Source of the DNA: Treponema sp.
GTDB lineage: Bacteria; Spirochaetota; Spirochaetia; Treponematales; Treponemataceae
Reading direction: 5' to 3'
NCBI GenBank assembly: GCA_017551545.1
Contig: JAFZLJ010000027.1
Coordinates: 1 to 50,559 of the forward strand
DNA: 50,559 nucleotides
This document shows positions 8,364-17,392 of the stretch, piece after piece. The notes beneath the pieces were generated by a model that did no database searches, was not told the DNA's origin, and saw only the letters and a list, made by a program, of their open reading frames with translations. Position 1 is the stretch's first letter, and every line of letters begins with the position of its first letter. Both the position numbers and the translations under genes were made by a program.

Positions 8364-8531
8364 ACCTTTTTCCGTAAAAAATCGACAATTCAAAAAATTT
8401 GTATAGGTAATTTTCCCTATTTCCTAAAAATTTCAAAATAAATTCCTAAATAATTGCATTCAAAAATCGTTTTCCTCGTTTTATTATCTAACCATAAAAC
8501 AATAAAAAACATCTATTAGGAGGAAAACTAG

Positions 8532-9455
8532 ATGAAAAAAATTGTATCTATTTTGGCATTGGCATTTGTTGCAGTAAGCTTGTTTGCTGCTCCAAAAATT
8601 AAAGTTGGTATTGTAAACAATCCACCTTCAGAGTCTGGATATCGTGCTGCAAATGTTAAGGATTTTGAGTCTGTATTCACAAAGAAAAACGGTTACTCAG
8701 TTAAGACATACTACAGCCTTAAGAACGATGAGCAGTTGAATGCTGCTTCTCAGTTCATTACAGACGGTGTAGACTACCTTCTTATTTCTGCTGCTGAAAC
8801 AGACGGATGGGAATCTGTTCTTAAACAGGCAAAAGCAAACGGTGTAAAAGTATTCCTTTTTGACCGTATGATCAATGTTTCTGATGATTTGTATGAAGCT
8901 GCTGTAGTTTCTGATATGGCTAAAGAAGGAACAACTGCTGTAAGCTGGCTCAAAGCTCAGAACCTTAAAGAATACAATGTAATTCATATTCAGGGTGCTA
9001 TGGGATCTGATGCTCAGATTGGACGTACTGCTGCTTTGGATGCTGAATTTGCTAAGGGAACAATGAAGAAAGTTGTTCAGCAGACAGCTACATGGGACGA
9101 AGCTGAAGCAAAGAAAATTGTTCAGGCTGTTATCAACTCTGGTGAAGATTTCAACGTAATCTATGCAGAAAACGATGGTATGGCTAGAGGTGCAGTTGCT
9201 GCTCTTGACGAAGCTGGTATTACACATGGTGTAAACGGAAAAGTAATCGTTATGGGATTCGACTGCAATACATGGGCTTTGGAAGAACTCGTAAAGGGTA
9301 ACTGGAACTATGATGGACAGTGTTCTCCATTCCAGGCTGCAATCATCGACAACATGATTAAGACAGGAATTAAGACAAAGAAGTTCGTAAACGAAGAAAA
9401 AGGATTTGATGCTAAGACAATTACAAAGGCTGATGTTGCTAAGTATGGTATCTAA
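8532..9455 (+). CDS. Periplasmic sugar-binding protein of a YtfQ-type ABC transporter
   Basis: A 307-residue periplasmic binding protein of the ribose/galactose class. The signal peptide is about 1-19 (cleavage near LFA-APK), and the mature part starts KIKVGIVNN. Family segments include the ISAAETDGWESVL and VFLFDRMI regions. The following genes (one double ATPase, two permeases) match the E. coli ytfQ-ytfR-ytfT-yjfF order, so the ligand is likely galactofuranose or a similar sugar (inference). A strong AGGAGG lies 5-8 nt before ATG. A terminator directly after the gene should give more binding protein than transporter. I found no clear sigma70 promoter in the AT-rich 168-nt leader. Confidence 0.88.
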   Translation: MKKIVSILALAFVAVSLFAAPKIKVGIVNNPPSESGYRAANVKDFESVFTKKNGYSVKTYYSLKNDEQLNAASQFITDGVDYLLISAAETDGWESVLKQAKANGVKVFLFDRMINVSDDLYEAAVVSDMAKEGTTAVSWLKAQNLKEYNVIHIQGAMGSDAQIGRTAALDAEFAKGTMKKVVQQTATWDEAEAKKIVQAVINSGEDFNVIYAENDGMARGAVAALDEAGITHGVNGKVIVMGFDCNTWALEELVKGNWNYDGQCSPFQAAIIDNMIKTGIKTKKFVNEEKGFDAKTITKADVAKYGI

Positions 9456-9480
9456 TATCATATCGTTCTTGTAAAACATT

Positions 9481-9515
9481 GCGGCGTAAAGAAAAAACTT
9501 TACGCCGCTTTTTTT
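9481..9515 (+). terminator. Intrinsic terminator between binding protein and ATPase genes
   Basis: GCGGCGTAAAG pairs perfectly with CTTTACGCCGC (11 bp, A6 loop) and is followed by seven T. Partial read-through would set the binding-protein to transporter ratio. Confidence 0.92.
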
Positions 9516-9554
9516 AGATGAGTAAGGCCGCTTACGGCTTATTTAGGAAATATT

Positions 9555-11072
9555 ATGGAAAATAATGTTGTTTTATCTATGCGCGGAATCTACAAGGAAT
9601 TTCCTGGTGTAAAGGCACTTCAGAATGTAGATTTTACTTTACGTGAAGGAGAGATTCACGCGCTCATGGGTGAGAACGGAGCTGGTAAATCGACATTGGT
9701 AAAGGTTATTACCGGTGTTTATGAAAAAGATGCCGGTGAAATAAATATTGCAGGCATTGATGGTCCTGTTGTAATTCGTTCTCCACAAGATGCCCAGAAT
9801 CTGGGTATTGCTACTGTATATCAGGAAATAACTCTCTGTCCGAATCTTACGGTTGCAGAGAATATGTATATAGGTCGCGGAAATTACAAGTTTGTAAATA
9901 AACGCGCTCAGGAAAAATCGGCTGCGGTTCTTCTTGAAAAATTAAAAATTCCAGCTAAGCCTGGACAGCAGCTTGGAACCTGTTCAATTGCAATTCAGCA
10001 GATGGTTGCTATTGCACGTGCTGTTGATATGGAATGTAAGGTTCTTATTCTTGACGAACCAACTTCTTCTCTTGATGAAAACGAAGTAGAGCTTTTGTTC
10101 TCTCTTATGCGTGATCTTAAAGCTCAGGGAGTTGGAATTATCTTTATTACTCACTTCCTTGAACAGGTTTATGAGGTTTGTGATAAAATTACTGTTTTGC
10201 GAAATGGTGAGCTTGTAGGTGAATATACAATAAGTGAACTTCCTCGAGTAAAGCTTATTTCTGCAATGCTTGGAAAAGATATGGATGATATGACTAACCT
10301 TAAGAACAGCAAACGGCCTTATACAGGTGCCGGAACAGTTGTTTATGAGGCAGAAGGCCTTTCTAGTACAGAAGGTGTTCGTCCATTTGACTTCCTTATT
10401 AATAAAGGTGAGGTAAACGGCTTTACAGGTCTTCTTGGTTCTGGTCGCAGTGAAAGCGTACGTGCAATCTTTGCTGCAGACCGTGTAACCGGCGGAAAGG
10501 TAAAAGTAAACGGAAAGGATGTAAAGATTACCAAACCTAAGGATGCAATGGAAAACGGAATAGGTTATCTTCCTGAAGACAGAAAGGGCGATGGAATTAT
10601 TCCGGATTTGTCTGTACGCGAAAATATTATTCTGGCCCTGCAGGTTATGAATGGATTTACAAAGCCTTTCTCCAAGGCAGAACAGGAAAAGTTTGCTGAT
10701 GAATTTATTGAAAAGCTTCAGATTAAAACTGCCTCACAAGATACTCCAATCAAATCTCTTAGTGGTGGAAACCAGCAGAAGGTTATTCTAGCCCGCTGGC
10801 TTTTGACACATCCTCAGTTCCTTATTCTTGATGAACCCACACGCGGTATTGACGTTGGTACAAAGATTGAGATTCAGAAGCTTGTACTCCAGCTTGCAGA
10901 AGAGGGCGTTAGTGTAACATTTATTTCTTCAGAAATTGAAGAGATGCTTTCGGTATGTCAGCGACTCATCGTTATGCGTGACCGCAAGATTGTTGGTGAA
11001 CTTAAGGATGAAATGCTGCGTCAGGATGTAATTATGCAGACTATTGCGGGAGGTAAAGCACAAAATGGCTAA
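9555..11072 (+). CDS. ytfR: Sugar ABC transporter ATP-binding protein, two domains
   Basis: A 505-residue fused ATPase of the MglA/RbsA/YtfR class. The N-terminal domain has Walker A GENGAGKST (39-47), and Walker B LILDEPTSS. The C-terminal domain has a degenerate P-loop, LLGSGRSES, as usual for this class, with a full signature LSGGNQQKV and Walker B LILDEPTRGID. It powers uptake of the sugar bound by the upstream protein. It lies after the attenuating terminator with an AGGA site, and overlaps the permease gene by 8 nt. The symbol is by gene order and family; substrate specificity is inferred. Confidence 0.88.
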   Translation: MENNVVLSMRGIYKEFPGVKALQNVDFTLREGEIHALMGENGAGKSTLVKVITGVYEKDAGEINIAGIDGPVVIRSPQDAQNLGIATVYQEITLCPNLTVAENMYIGRGNYKFVNKRAQEKSAAVLLEKLKIPAKPGQQLGTCSIAIQQMVAIARAVDMECKVLILDEPTSSLDENEVELLFSLMRDLKAQGVGIIFITHFLEQVYEVCDKITVLRNGELVGEYTISELPRVKLISAMLGKDMDDMTNLKNSKRPYTGAGTVVYEAEGLSSTEGVRPFDFLINKGEVNGFTGLLGSGRSESVRAIFAADRVTGGKVKVNGKDVKITKPKDAMENGIGYLPEDRKGDGIIPDLSVRENIILALQVMNGFTKPFSKAEQEKFADEFIEKLQIKTASQDTPIKSLSGGNQQKVILARWLLTHPQFLILDEPTRGIDVGTKIEIQKLVLQLAEEGVSVTFISSEIEEMLSVCQRLIVMRDRKIVGELKDEMLRQDVIMQTIAGGKAQNG

Positions 11073-12153
11073 TAAATTTACAAATTGGGTCAAGAAGCTT
11101 TTTCAGTCTCAGCTTGCTATTCCTATTGTAGCTCTGTTGATCCTGGTTATTTTTAATCTTATCCGGGATCCAAGCTTCTTTTCTATTGTTATTCTGAAAA
11201 ATAATCTGGGAAACAGAGTTCTTTCTGGAAACCTTATAAGCATTCTGAATGGTGCTTCGGAGCTTGTAATTCTTTCTATAGGAATGACACTCGTTACTTC
11301 TGCAACTAAAGGACAGGATATTTCCATTGGTGCTTCGGCGGCTATTGCAGGCTCTGTCTTTGTAAAGATTCTTAGAGCATGGTCAATTAATCCGGGAACA
11401 ATTCTTCTTGGTATAATTCTTGGCTGTATTGTTGCAACCATCTTCTGTCTTTTTAATGGTATTCTTATTGCAAAGTTCAACATTCAGCCGATGATTGCTT
11501 CGTTAATTCTGTATACAGCTGGTCGACCGATTGCATATTGGATTAATGGTGGTGCTACTCCAAATGTTGACAGTCCTCTTCTTACTTACATCGGCGGTTT
11601 TATTCCGCACATTGCAATTCCAACTCCAATTATTATAGTTGTGATTTTTATTGTGCTTATAAACCTGCTTTTGAAAAAGACAACACTGAGTCTTTATATT
11701 CAGGCTGTCGGAATTAATGAAAGAGCTGCAAAACTGAATGGTATTAATCCTGTTATCTGGAAGCTTGCTGTTTTTGTAATTCTTGGTGTTTGTGTAACAA
11801 TGGCAGGTTCTATAAACGTTTGTCGTATCGGTCTTATTAACCATGAGACAATTCTGCTTGATATAGAAATGGATGTCATTCTTGCTGTTGCTATTGGTGG
11901 AAACTCTCTTGGAGGCGGAAAATTTAAGCTTTCTGGTTCAATACTTGGTGCTTACATTATTCAGGCTTTGACAATTACTCTTTATGCAATGAAGGTTTCT
12001 TCTGTTGCTGTAAAGGCTTATAAAGCAATCGTAATTATCATAATTGTAATTGCAGGTTCTCCTGTAGTAAAAGCATGGCTTAAACAGCTTAAAAATAAGA
12101 TTGCGGAAAAGTTTGCTGCAAAGGCAACTGTTCCTGTGCAGGAGGCTAAATAA
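11065..12153 (+). CDS. ytfT: Sugar ABC transporter permease, YtfT type
   Basis: A 362-residue membrane protein of the BPD_transp_2 family with about 8-10 hydrophobic helices. It contains the family stretch GMTLVTSATKGQDISIGA, NGGATP, and the conserved GGNSLGGGKF..SGSILGA near the C-terminus. I place the start at 11065 rather than 11044 because GGGAGG lies about 11 nt upstream; this overlaps the ATPase gene by 8 nt. Together with the next gene it would form the heterodimeric channel. Two adjacent different permeases are the feature that separates YtfT/YjfF systems from RbsC- or MglC-type homodimers. Confidence 0.86.
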   Translation: MANKFTNWVKKLFQSQLAIPIVALLILVIFNLIRDPSFFSIVILKNNLGNRVLSGNLISILNGASELVILSIGMTLVTSATKGQDISIGASAAIAGSVFVKILRAWSINPGTILLGIILGCIVATIFCLFNGILIAKFNIQPMIASLILYTAGRPIAYWINGGATPNVDSPLLTYIGGFIPHIAIPTPIIIVVIFIVLINLLLKKTTLSLYIQAVGINERAAKLNGINPVIWKLAVFVILGVCVTMAGSINVCRIGLINHETILLDIEMDVILAVAIGGNSLGGGKFKLSGSILGAYIIQALTITLYAMKVSSVAVKAYKAIVIIIIVIAGSPVVKAWLKQLKNKIAEKFAAKATVPVQEAK

Positions 12154-12155
12154 TT

Positions 12156-13214
12156 ATGGCAAATTCTACAGAAAAGTCTTTAACAAAAAAAGCAAATAAA
12201 AAACCGCTTTCTAATACAACTCTGCTTCTTACAATTACAATCTGTACCTTTTTTGGTATGTATCTGCTTGGAATGGTTATATGGGGCGGTGGATTTTTGA
12301 ATCCTCAGCAGTTCCTTAATCTTTTTAATAATAATGCTTACCTGATTGTAATTGCATGTGGTCTTACAATTGTTATGATAACCGGAGGAATTGATATTTC
12401 GGTTGGAGGTACAATTGCCCTTATTACAATGTCTACTGTTGTCGTAATGGAAGATTTTGGTGGCGGTATATTTACATCAATACTTATTTCTCTTGGAATT
12501 GGTCTTGCTATGGGACTTATTCAAGGATATTTTATTGCTTACCTGAAAATCCAGCCCTTTATTGTAACACTTGCCGGAATGTTCTTTACACGTGGTATGA
12601 CTACTATTGTAAGTAAGGTTCCTAGAACTGCTACACAAGCTGCATTTGTTGCATTAAAAGAGCATTATATTTACATTCCGTTTATAGGAATACATAGACA
12701 CGGAAACTGGATTCCTTCCTATATAGAAATAGGTGCCATTGTTGCAATTTTAGTTCTTATTGCTTTATGGGCAACCTTAAAATGGACACGTTTAGGAAGA
12801 AATTTCTACGCAGTTGGTGGAAATCAGGAAAGTGCTTTGATGCTTGGTATTAATGTTAAGCGTACACAGTTTATTTCCTATGTCCTTTGCGGAATCCTTG
12901 CTGGAATAGGTGGTTTTGTTTATCTTACACATACTGGTGCCGGAAACGCAAGTAATGCTGCCGGTGCAGAAATGCAGGCAATTGCTTCTTCTATTATTGG
13001 AGGTACATTGCTCAGTGGTGGTGTAGGTAGTGTAATAGGAACACTGTTTGGTGTTCTGTCTTTGAAGACAATTACTATTATTGTAGTTGCTTCGGGATTA
13101 CGGGAACCATATTGGCAAAGTATTACCACTGGTCTTATGCTTGCATTCTTTATAGTCCTCCAGAGTGTAATCTTGGATCAGAGAAAGAAAAAACTTGGTA
13201 ATATTGCCGGCTGA
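12156..13214 (+). CDS. yjfF: Sugar ABC transporter permease, YjfF type
   Basis: A 352-residue second permease of the BPD_transp_2 family. The N-terminus is Lys-rich, and about eight hydrophobic helices follow. Family segments are GLTIVMITGGIDISVGG and, near the C-terminus, SSIIGGTLLSGGVGS. The start follows an AGGAGG site in the end of ytfT, with a 2-nt gap. It closes the transporter operon: the strong hairpin at 13261-13288 would stop its transcript inside the convergent regulator gene. Confidence 0.87.
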   Translation: MANSTEKSLTKKANKKPLSNTTLLLTITICTFFGMYLLGMVIWGGGFLNPQQFLNLFNNNAYLIVIACGLTIVMITGGIDISVGGTIALITMSTVVVMEDFGGGIFTSILISLGIGLAMGLIQGYFIAYLKIQPFIVTLAGMFFTRGMTTIVSKVPRTATQAAFVALKEHYIYIPFIGIHRHGNWIPSYIEIGAIVAILVLIALWATLKWTRLGRNFYAVGGNQESALMLGINVKRTQFISYVLCGILAGIGGFVYLTHTGAGNASNAAGAEMQAIASSIIGGTLLSGGVGSVIGTLFGVLSLKTITIIVVASGLREPYWQSITTGLMLAFFIVLQSVILDQRKKKLGNIAG

Positions 13215-13234
13215 TAGAATTGCCTTAAGGTAAT

Positions 13235-14821
13235 CTATTTTTCAACACTCACTTTAAACTCACGGGGCGAAAGTCCCGTGTTTTTTTTGAAGATGTAGCT
13301 GAAGTAGTGTGGGTCAGAAAATCCGCATTCGTAGGCTATGTCGTAACCTTTCATTTCTGTATCCTTCATAAGCCGTTTGGCATTTTCAATTCGCACATTT
13401 GTAAGATATTCAATAAAAGTAGTTTTACATTCATGAGAAAAAATTGCACTGAAATGATTAGGACTCATTGCAACTGCTTCGGCAACTGTTGTAAGGGTAG
13501 TGTTCTGGTCGGCATAATTTTCTTCTATATATTTCTTTGCCTTAAGAATAACGTCGCCATAGCGACTGTTGCTTTTTGAATCACGGAAATCAAGCGCAAA
13601 GTTTAACACTTTTTCCATTGTGTTCTTAAAGTTCTGTTCATCAAGTACGGCGTTATCTACATAACTTCGCTGCACAATTTCGGGGTTTATTTCTTTTATG
13701 TCGCCGCCAAGATTTTCTATGAGTTTTGAAACTGCAAAAATCATATCTACAAGAATATAAGAAGCAAATACCTTGAACTGTCCGGGGTTACTGTGAATGA
13801 GTGTCATAGATTCATCGACAATCGAAGAAACATCGTTTTTGCTTGCGTATCTAAGTTTATCTACAAGCGGGTCGTTTTCTTTTAATTCAAGCAGAGTGTT
13901 TTTGTTGTTCAGCTGAATATCATCACTTGAAATAATTGTATTCTGGTTATTCTGTCTGCTTATTTCTACAATCTTTTTTGCGTCTTCATAAGATTCTGGA
14001 ATAAGCGAAAGATGATCTACTGTTTTACCAATTCCCGTAGTTACAATACAGTCGGAATTATTTGTAGCAATATGTTCAATAGTCTGTGCAATGCGGAATA
14101 CGTTTTCTTCAAGCTCTGCCTGAGTAGTTCCCTTACAGATACACACAAGCCTGTTTGAATGATGGAAGAAAGAGTAGGTCTGTTCCCAGGTTCCTGAATA
14201 AGAGTTCAGTCTGGAACAGGCCTCCTGCTGTTTTTGTGTATTGTTAGAGCTGCTTTCTATTTTGCTTATAAAAATCTTGTAGTAACGCGAAAGAAGATCT
14301 ATTCCAATTTCCTGGCAGCGTGCCATTATGTTTGACATGTCTGCAGAACCATGAACAAGGTTACTTAAGAACTCCTTCTGAACAAGCTTTTCCTGCTTGC
14401 TAAGCTCTTCCTTCATTTTTGTAATGTCGGATTGCTGGGTTCGTTCTTTGTCTATTTGGGCCGAAACCTTTTTAAGACTTGCAACAACTTCTTCGGAAGT
14501 AAACGGCTTTAAAAGATAATCTTCTATACCAATTGAAATTGCTTTTTTTGCATAGTCAAATTCATCGTGGCCCGAAAGAATTATGATTTTAATCCACGGC
14601 TGTGTTTTCTTAATTGTTGCCGAAAGTTCAAGTCCGTCCATAAACGGCATTTTAATATCTGTAATCAGAATATCAGGCTTAAGCTCATGAATCATTGAAA
14701 GAGCAATTTCTCCGTCGGTAGCTTCTCCTGCAAAAGTAAAGCCTGCTTCTTCCCAGTTTATTTTGCTGCGTATTCCCTCGAGTACAATAGGTTCATCATC
14801 AACTAAAAACACACTATACAT
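13235..14821 (-). CDS. Response regulator, YesN type (REC + AraC DNA-binding)
   Basis: A 528-residue regulator. The N-terminal receiver domain has DDE (8-10), phospho-acceptor D55 in TDIKMP, and K105 in LLKPF. A long middle region (about 120-410) has helical segments and a weak GGDEF-like/YesN linker pattern. The C-terminal AraC/XylS domain (about 425-528) has two helix-turn-helix units and ends with the classical GFSDPHYFSYIFKK and TGLSPREFK. It overlaps the kinase gene by 8 nt and so is translationally coupled. By position it most likely activates the adjacent sugar transporter operon; target sites were not identified. Confidence 0.93.
   Translation of the reverse strand: MYSVFLVDDEPIVLEGIRSKINWEEAGFTFAGEATDGEIALSMIHELKPDILITDIKMPFMDGLELSATIKKTQPWIKIIILSGHDEFDYAKKAISIGIEDYLLKPFTSEEVVASLKKVSAQIDKERTQQSDITKMKEELSKQEKLVQKEFLSNLVHGSADMSNIMARCQEIGIDLLSRYYKIFISKIESSSNNTQKQQEACSRLNSYSGTWEQTYSFFHHSNRLVCICKGTTQAELEENVFRIAQTIEHIATNNSDCIVTTGIGKTVDHLSLIPESYEDAKKIVEISRQNNQNTIISSDDIQLNNKNTLLELKENDPLVDKLRYASKNDVSSIVDESMTLIHSNPGQFKVFASYILVDMIFAVSKLIENLGGDIKEINPEIVQRSYVDNAVLDEQNFKNTMEKVLNFALDFRDSKSNSRYGDVILKAKKYIEENYADQNTTLTTVAEAVAMSPNHFSAIFSHECKTTFIEYLTNVRIENAKRLMKDTEMKGYDIAYECGFSDPHYFSYIFKKNTGLSPREFKVSVEK
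13261..13288 (+). terminator. Intrinsic terminator inside the 3' coding end of the convergent regulator
   Basis: CACGGGGC-GAAA-GTCCCGTG is an 8-bp stem (one G-U pair) closed by a GNRA tetraloop, followed by eight T. On the minus strand the same bases encode the conserved AraC motif NTGLSPR. It should end the yjfF transcript. Confidence 0.85.
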
Positions 14822-16286
14822 TCTGTTCTCCGCCGTTGCATGGAATTACAAAAGAAATGCAGCTTCCTTTGCCGGGTTCAGATTGAATTTTAAGACCTTC
14901 TGTCTGATTTCCGTAATAAAGCTTGAGCTTTCTGTTTACATTATAAAGTCCGTAAACCGAAGAAAGTTTTTCTGTATCAATCGTTGCAGTTTCAAGCTCG
15001 TTCTTTACCTGTTCAAGACGCCCCTGTGTAAAACCGGCACCATCATCCTGAACTTTAAATATTATAAAGTCTTTTGTGTCATCTGTAAAATTTGCAGTTA
15101 CTTTAAGGTTACCGCGTCCACGCTTGTTTTTAATTCCATGGTAAATTGCGTTTTCTACAAGAGGCTGCAGTACAAGCTTGATAATCTTGTAATCAAGAAT
15201 TGCATCATCAACTTCAATTTCGTAATTCAAAATATCGGCATAACGGATTTTCTGAATTGTAAGGTAGTTTTTAATATGTTCAAGTTCCTGCGAAATTGTA
15301 ATCCATTCATGTCCGCGGCTAAGAGAAATGCGTAAGAATTCAGAGAAAGCTTTTGTGATTTTTACAACTTCATCAGTTTTTTCTTCTTCGGCAAGCCAGA
15401 TAATTGTATCAAAGGTGTTATACAAAAAGTGCGGAGTGATTTGTGCCTGCAAAGCTTTTACTTCTGCCTTCTGGATATTCTTCTGTTCTTCAATATTTTT
15501 CTGGATAAGAACATTAATCTGCTCGGCCATAAGGTTCATGTTGTTGGCAAGAGGAATAAGCTCATCAACATCAGGAACGATTGTACGCGCTTCCAGGTTT
15601 CCGTGTGCAATCTGTGTAGAAAGCTCCTTCATGTCGGAAAGCGGCTTTCCAATAGATTTATTAACTGTAATGTATCCGTTTATAGAAACCAGGAACGAGA
15701 AAAGAATAATTGTAATCTGCAGAATTGTAAGGATAATTGAAGAATGCTTAATTGAATTATTTGTTTCGTTAGCAGTTTCAATTTCTGAAAGAATAAAATC
15801 CTGCATGATATCTGAAAAAAGCGCTGTGATAGTTCTGATTTCATCGAGCGAAGTTTCGTTTGCAGTAACTGTACTTCCCTTGAACATTTGAATTTCGAGC
15901 ATCTTTATGTTGTTATCAAGAGTAGTGCAGGCACGGTAAGCAACTTCGAGTTTCTGCTTGTTCTGAGGGCTTTTTGTATGTGTCTGCATGTCGGCAATAC
16001 CGTCAAAAATCTGGTTGATCATGTCATATGGCGGATCGTTATCAAAATCTTTTTTACCGCAGACAATTTCCCACAGCCAGTTAGGAAGATCATTTTTAGC
16101 AATCTGGTTAATGCTGTTTGCCTTACTTACGTTTGTAATAATGTCGTCATACCGCTTTGTATGAATCTGAAGAACTACAACAGAATAGACTGTAGGAATA
16201 ATCATAATTCCAATAAGGAAGATGTATGATAATTGAAGTGTCTTTTTAAGACTTCTGATTTTTGAACCAGTGCCCGGGGTTTGCAT
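14814..16286 (-). CDS. Sensor histidine kinase, YesM type
   Basis: A 490-residue membrane kinase of the LytS/YesM (HPK8-like) class. TM1 is about 18-40, a helical periplasmic segment spans 43-180, and TM2 is about 183-205. A HAMP domain follows (about 206-260), then the His_kinase domain with H286 in TPHFLYNTFDTI, and an ATPase domain with N-box LVENAIYHG and G-box QDDGAGF. The periplasmic part is short and helical and shows no Cache or sugar-binding fold. This fits a sensor that reads a partner binding protein, and such a protein is encoded 9 nt upstream. It forms one operon with the binding protein and the response regulator. Confidence 0.92.
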   Translation of the reverse strand: MQTPGTGSKIRSLKKTLQLSYIFLIGIMIIPTVYSVVVLQIHTKRYDDIITNVSKANSINQIAKNDLPNWLWEIVCGKKDFDNDPPYDMINQIFDGIADMQTHTKSPQNKQKLEVAYRACTTLDNNIKMLEIQMFKGSTVTANETSLDEIRTITALFSDIMQDFILSEIETANETNNSIKHSSIILTILQITIILFSFLVSINGYITVNKSIGKPLSDMKELSTQIAHGNLEARTIVPDVDELIPLANNMNLMAEQINVLIQKNIEEQKNIQKAEVKALQAQITPHFLYNTFDTIIWLAEEEKTDEVVKITKAFSEFLRISLSRGHEWITISQELEHIKNYLTIQKIRYADILNYEIEVDDAILDYKIIKLVLQPLVENAIYHGIKNKRGRGNLKVTANFTDDTKDFIIFKVQDDGAGFTQGRLEQVKNELETATIDTEKLSSVYGLYNVNRKLKLYYGNQTEGLKIQSEPGKGSCISFVIPCNGGEQNV

Positions 16287-16295
16287 ATTAAGTAA

Positions 16296-17309
16296 TTAAT
16301 ACCCCCTCGGAGTATATGTAGAAAAGTCGTCGTTTTCTGTAAAGATATTATCGAGCATGTATGTAACGCGTGGAATAGGGTCTCCGTTTGCAATGCTTTT
16401 TACAAGCTGCATAAGGGTAGGGCCCGAGTTTGGATTACATTCTACTACACAGTTTAATTCTCCGTTTACAAGAGCGTCAATCGATTTTTGTTCAGCGTCG
16501 ATTGAAATTATGATTGTGCTCCGCTGGTCGATTTTGTTGTTGTGAAGTGAATCTAAAAGTCCAAGAGTCATTGAATCGTTATGTGAATAAATTACATCAA
16601 TAGTTTTTCCGTTGAGCCTTAAACCACCGTTTTCGCGGATAATACGGTCCATCATTTCTTTACCGCGTGAACGAAGGAAATCTCCGTCTTCGGAATGAAT
16701 GATTTTAAAATTATCATATTGATCAATAATGCTTCTAAAGCCTTCTGCCCTGAGTGTTGCAATTGAAGAATTTTCTGTACCCGAAAACTCTACAATATTA
16801 ATAGGACCTTTTCTGTTTTTGCATTTATTTACAAGAAAATGTGCTGCTGCAAAGCCTTCTTCAAAGCCGTTTTCACCCAGAAAGCCTGCATAAAGAGATT
16901 CATCACAGTCAATCTGGCGGTCTACAACAATTACCGGAATATTTGCTTCCTTTGCTTCCTGTAAAACATTGTCCCAGCCTGTAGAAACTATAGGAACAAA
17001 TGCAATAACATCTACCTGATAAACAATAAATGAACGGATTGCCTTAAGCTGATTAGCCTGTTTTTGCTGTGCGTCATCAAAAATAATCTGAATATCGTTC
17101 TGTTCTGCTGCTTCAAAAATTGACTGTGTATTGCGGGTTCTCCAGGCACTTTCTGAACCAATCTGCGAAAATCCAAGAATAAGTTTTCCATCCGGCTGCT
17201 TAACAGTCTGCTTGTTTTTTCTGGCTGTAAAATAAATTAACGGTATAAGAGAGAGCACCAATACAGAAATGAGTACTATAATCAGTGTTTTTTTAACATT
17301 TGCTTTCAT
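16296..17309 (-). CDS. Membrane-anchored YtfQ-like sugar-binding protein (probable sensor subunit)
   Basis: A 337-residue periplasmic-binding-protein fold, strikingly close to E. coli YtfQ: LGFSQIGSESAWRTRNTQSI, QKQANQLKAIRSF, PIVSTGWDNVLQEAKEANIP, VDRQID. The N-terminus has a single hydrophobic helix (about 9-28) followed by Arg/Lys and no clear cleavage or lipobox site, so it is probably tethered to the membrane. Its place as first gene of a kinase/regulator operon, away from the transporter genes, suggests that it senses the sugar and signals through the kinase rather than feeding uptake. The start has no Shine-Dalgarno site, and a TTGACA-N17-TAAAAT promoter predicts a leader of about 6 nt. 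Confidence 0.88.
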   Translation of the reverse strand: MKANVKKTLIIVLISVLVLSLIPLIYFTARKNKQTVKQPDGKLILGFSQIGSESAWRTRNTQSIFEAAEQNDIQIIFDDAQQKQANQLKAIRSFIVYQVDVIAFVPIVSTGWDNVLQEAKEANIPVIVVDRQIDCDESLYAGFLGENGFEEGFAAAHFLVNKCKNRKGPINIVEFSGTENSSIATLRAEGFRSIIDQYDNFKIIHSEDGDFLRSRGKEMMDRIIRENGGLRLNGKTIDVIYSHNDSMTLGLLDSLHNNKIDQRSTIIISIDAEQKSIDALVNGELNCVVECNPNSGPTLMQLVKSIANGDPIPRVTYMLDNIFTENDDFSTYTPRGY

Positions 17310-17321
17310 ATTATATGTATA

Positions 17322-17350
17322 ATTTTATGTGTATAAAGAAGGTTTGTCAA
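17322..17350 (-). promoter_or_regulatory. Promoter of the sugar-sensing operon
   Basis: On the minus strand, perfect TTGACA (17345-17350) is 17 nt from TAAAAT (17322-17327). The predicted start is about 17315, only about 6 nt before ATG 17309. Its -35 is 6 bp from the -35 of the divergent promoter. Confidence 0.72.
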
Positions 17351-17356
17351 ATATAA

Positions 17357-17385
17357 TTGCGACGAACTGTAAAAAGCACTATAAT
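17357..17385 (+). promoter_or_regulatory. Promoter of the Fn3 lipoprotein operon
   Basis: TTGCGA (17357-17362), 17 nt, perfect TATAAT (17380-17385). The predicted transcription start falls at or next to ATG 17393, implying a leaderless mRNA. Confidence 0.7.
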
Positions 17386-17392
17386 ATAAAAT

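Noticed and set aside
8364..8531. Riboswitch or promoter in the leader of the sugar-binding protein gene
   Set aside because: The leader is AT-rich with no stable fold or known motif. TTGCAT at 8454 has no -10 at acceptable spacing (TATTAT is 22 nt away).
8697..9479. Long open frame (260 codons) antisense to the sugar-binding protein gene
   Set aside because: It is Cys/Ser/Asn-rich with no start signals or family pattern, and lies opposite a clear gene. It is a codon-bias shadow, as are similar frames opposite the kinase (14763-15891) and pncB (44191-44817).
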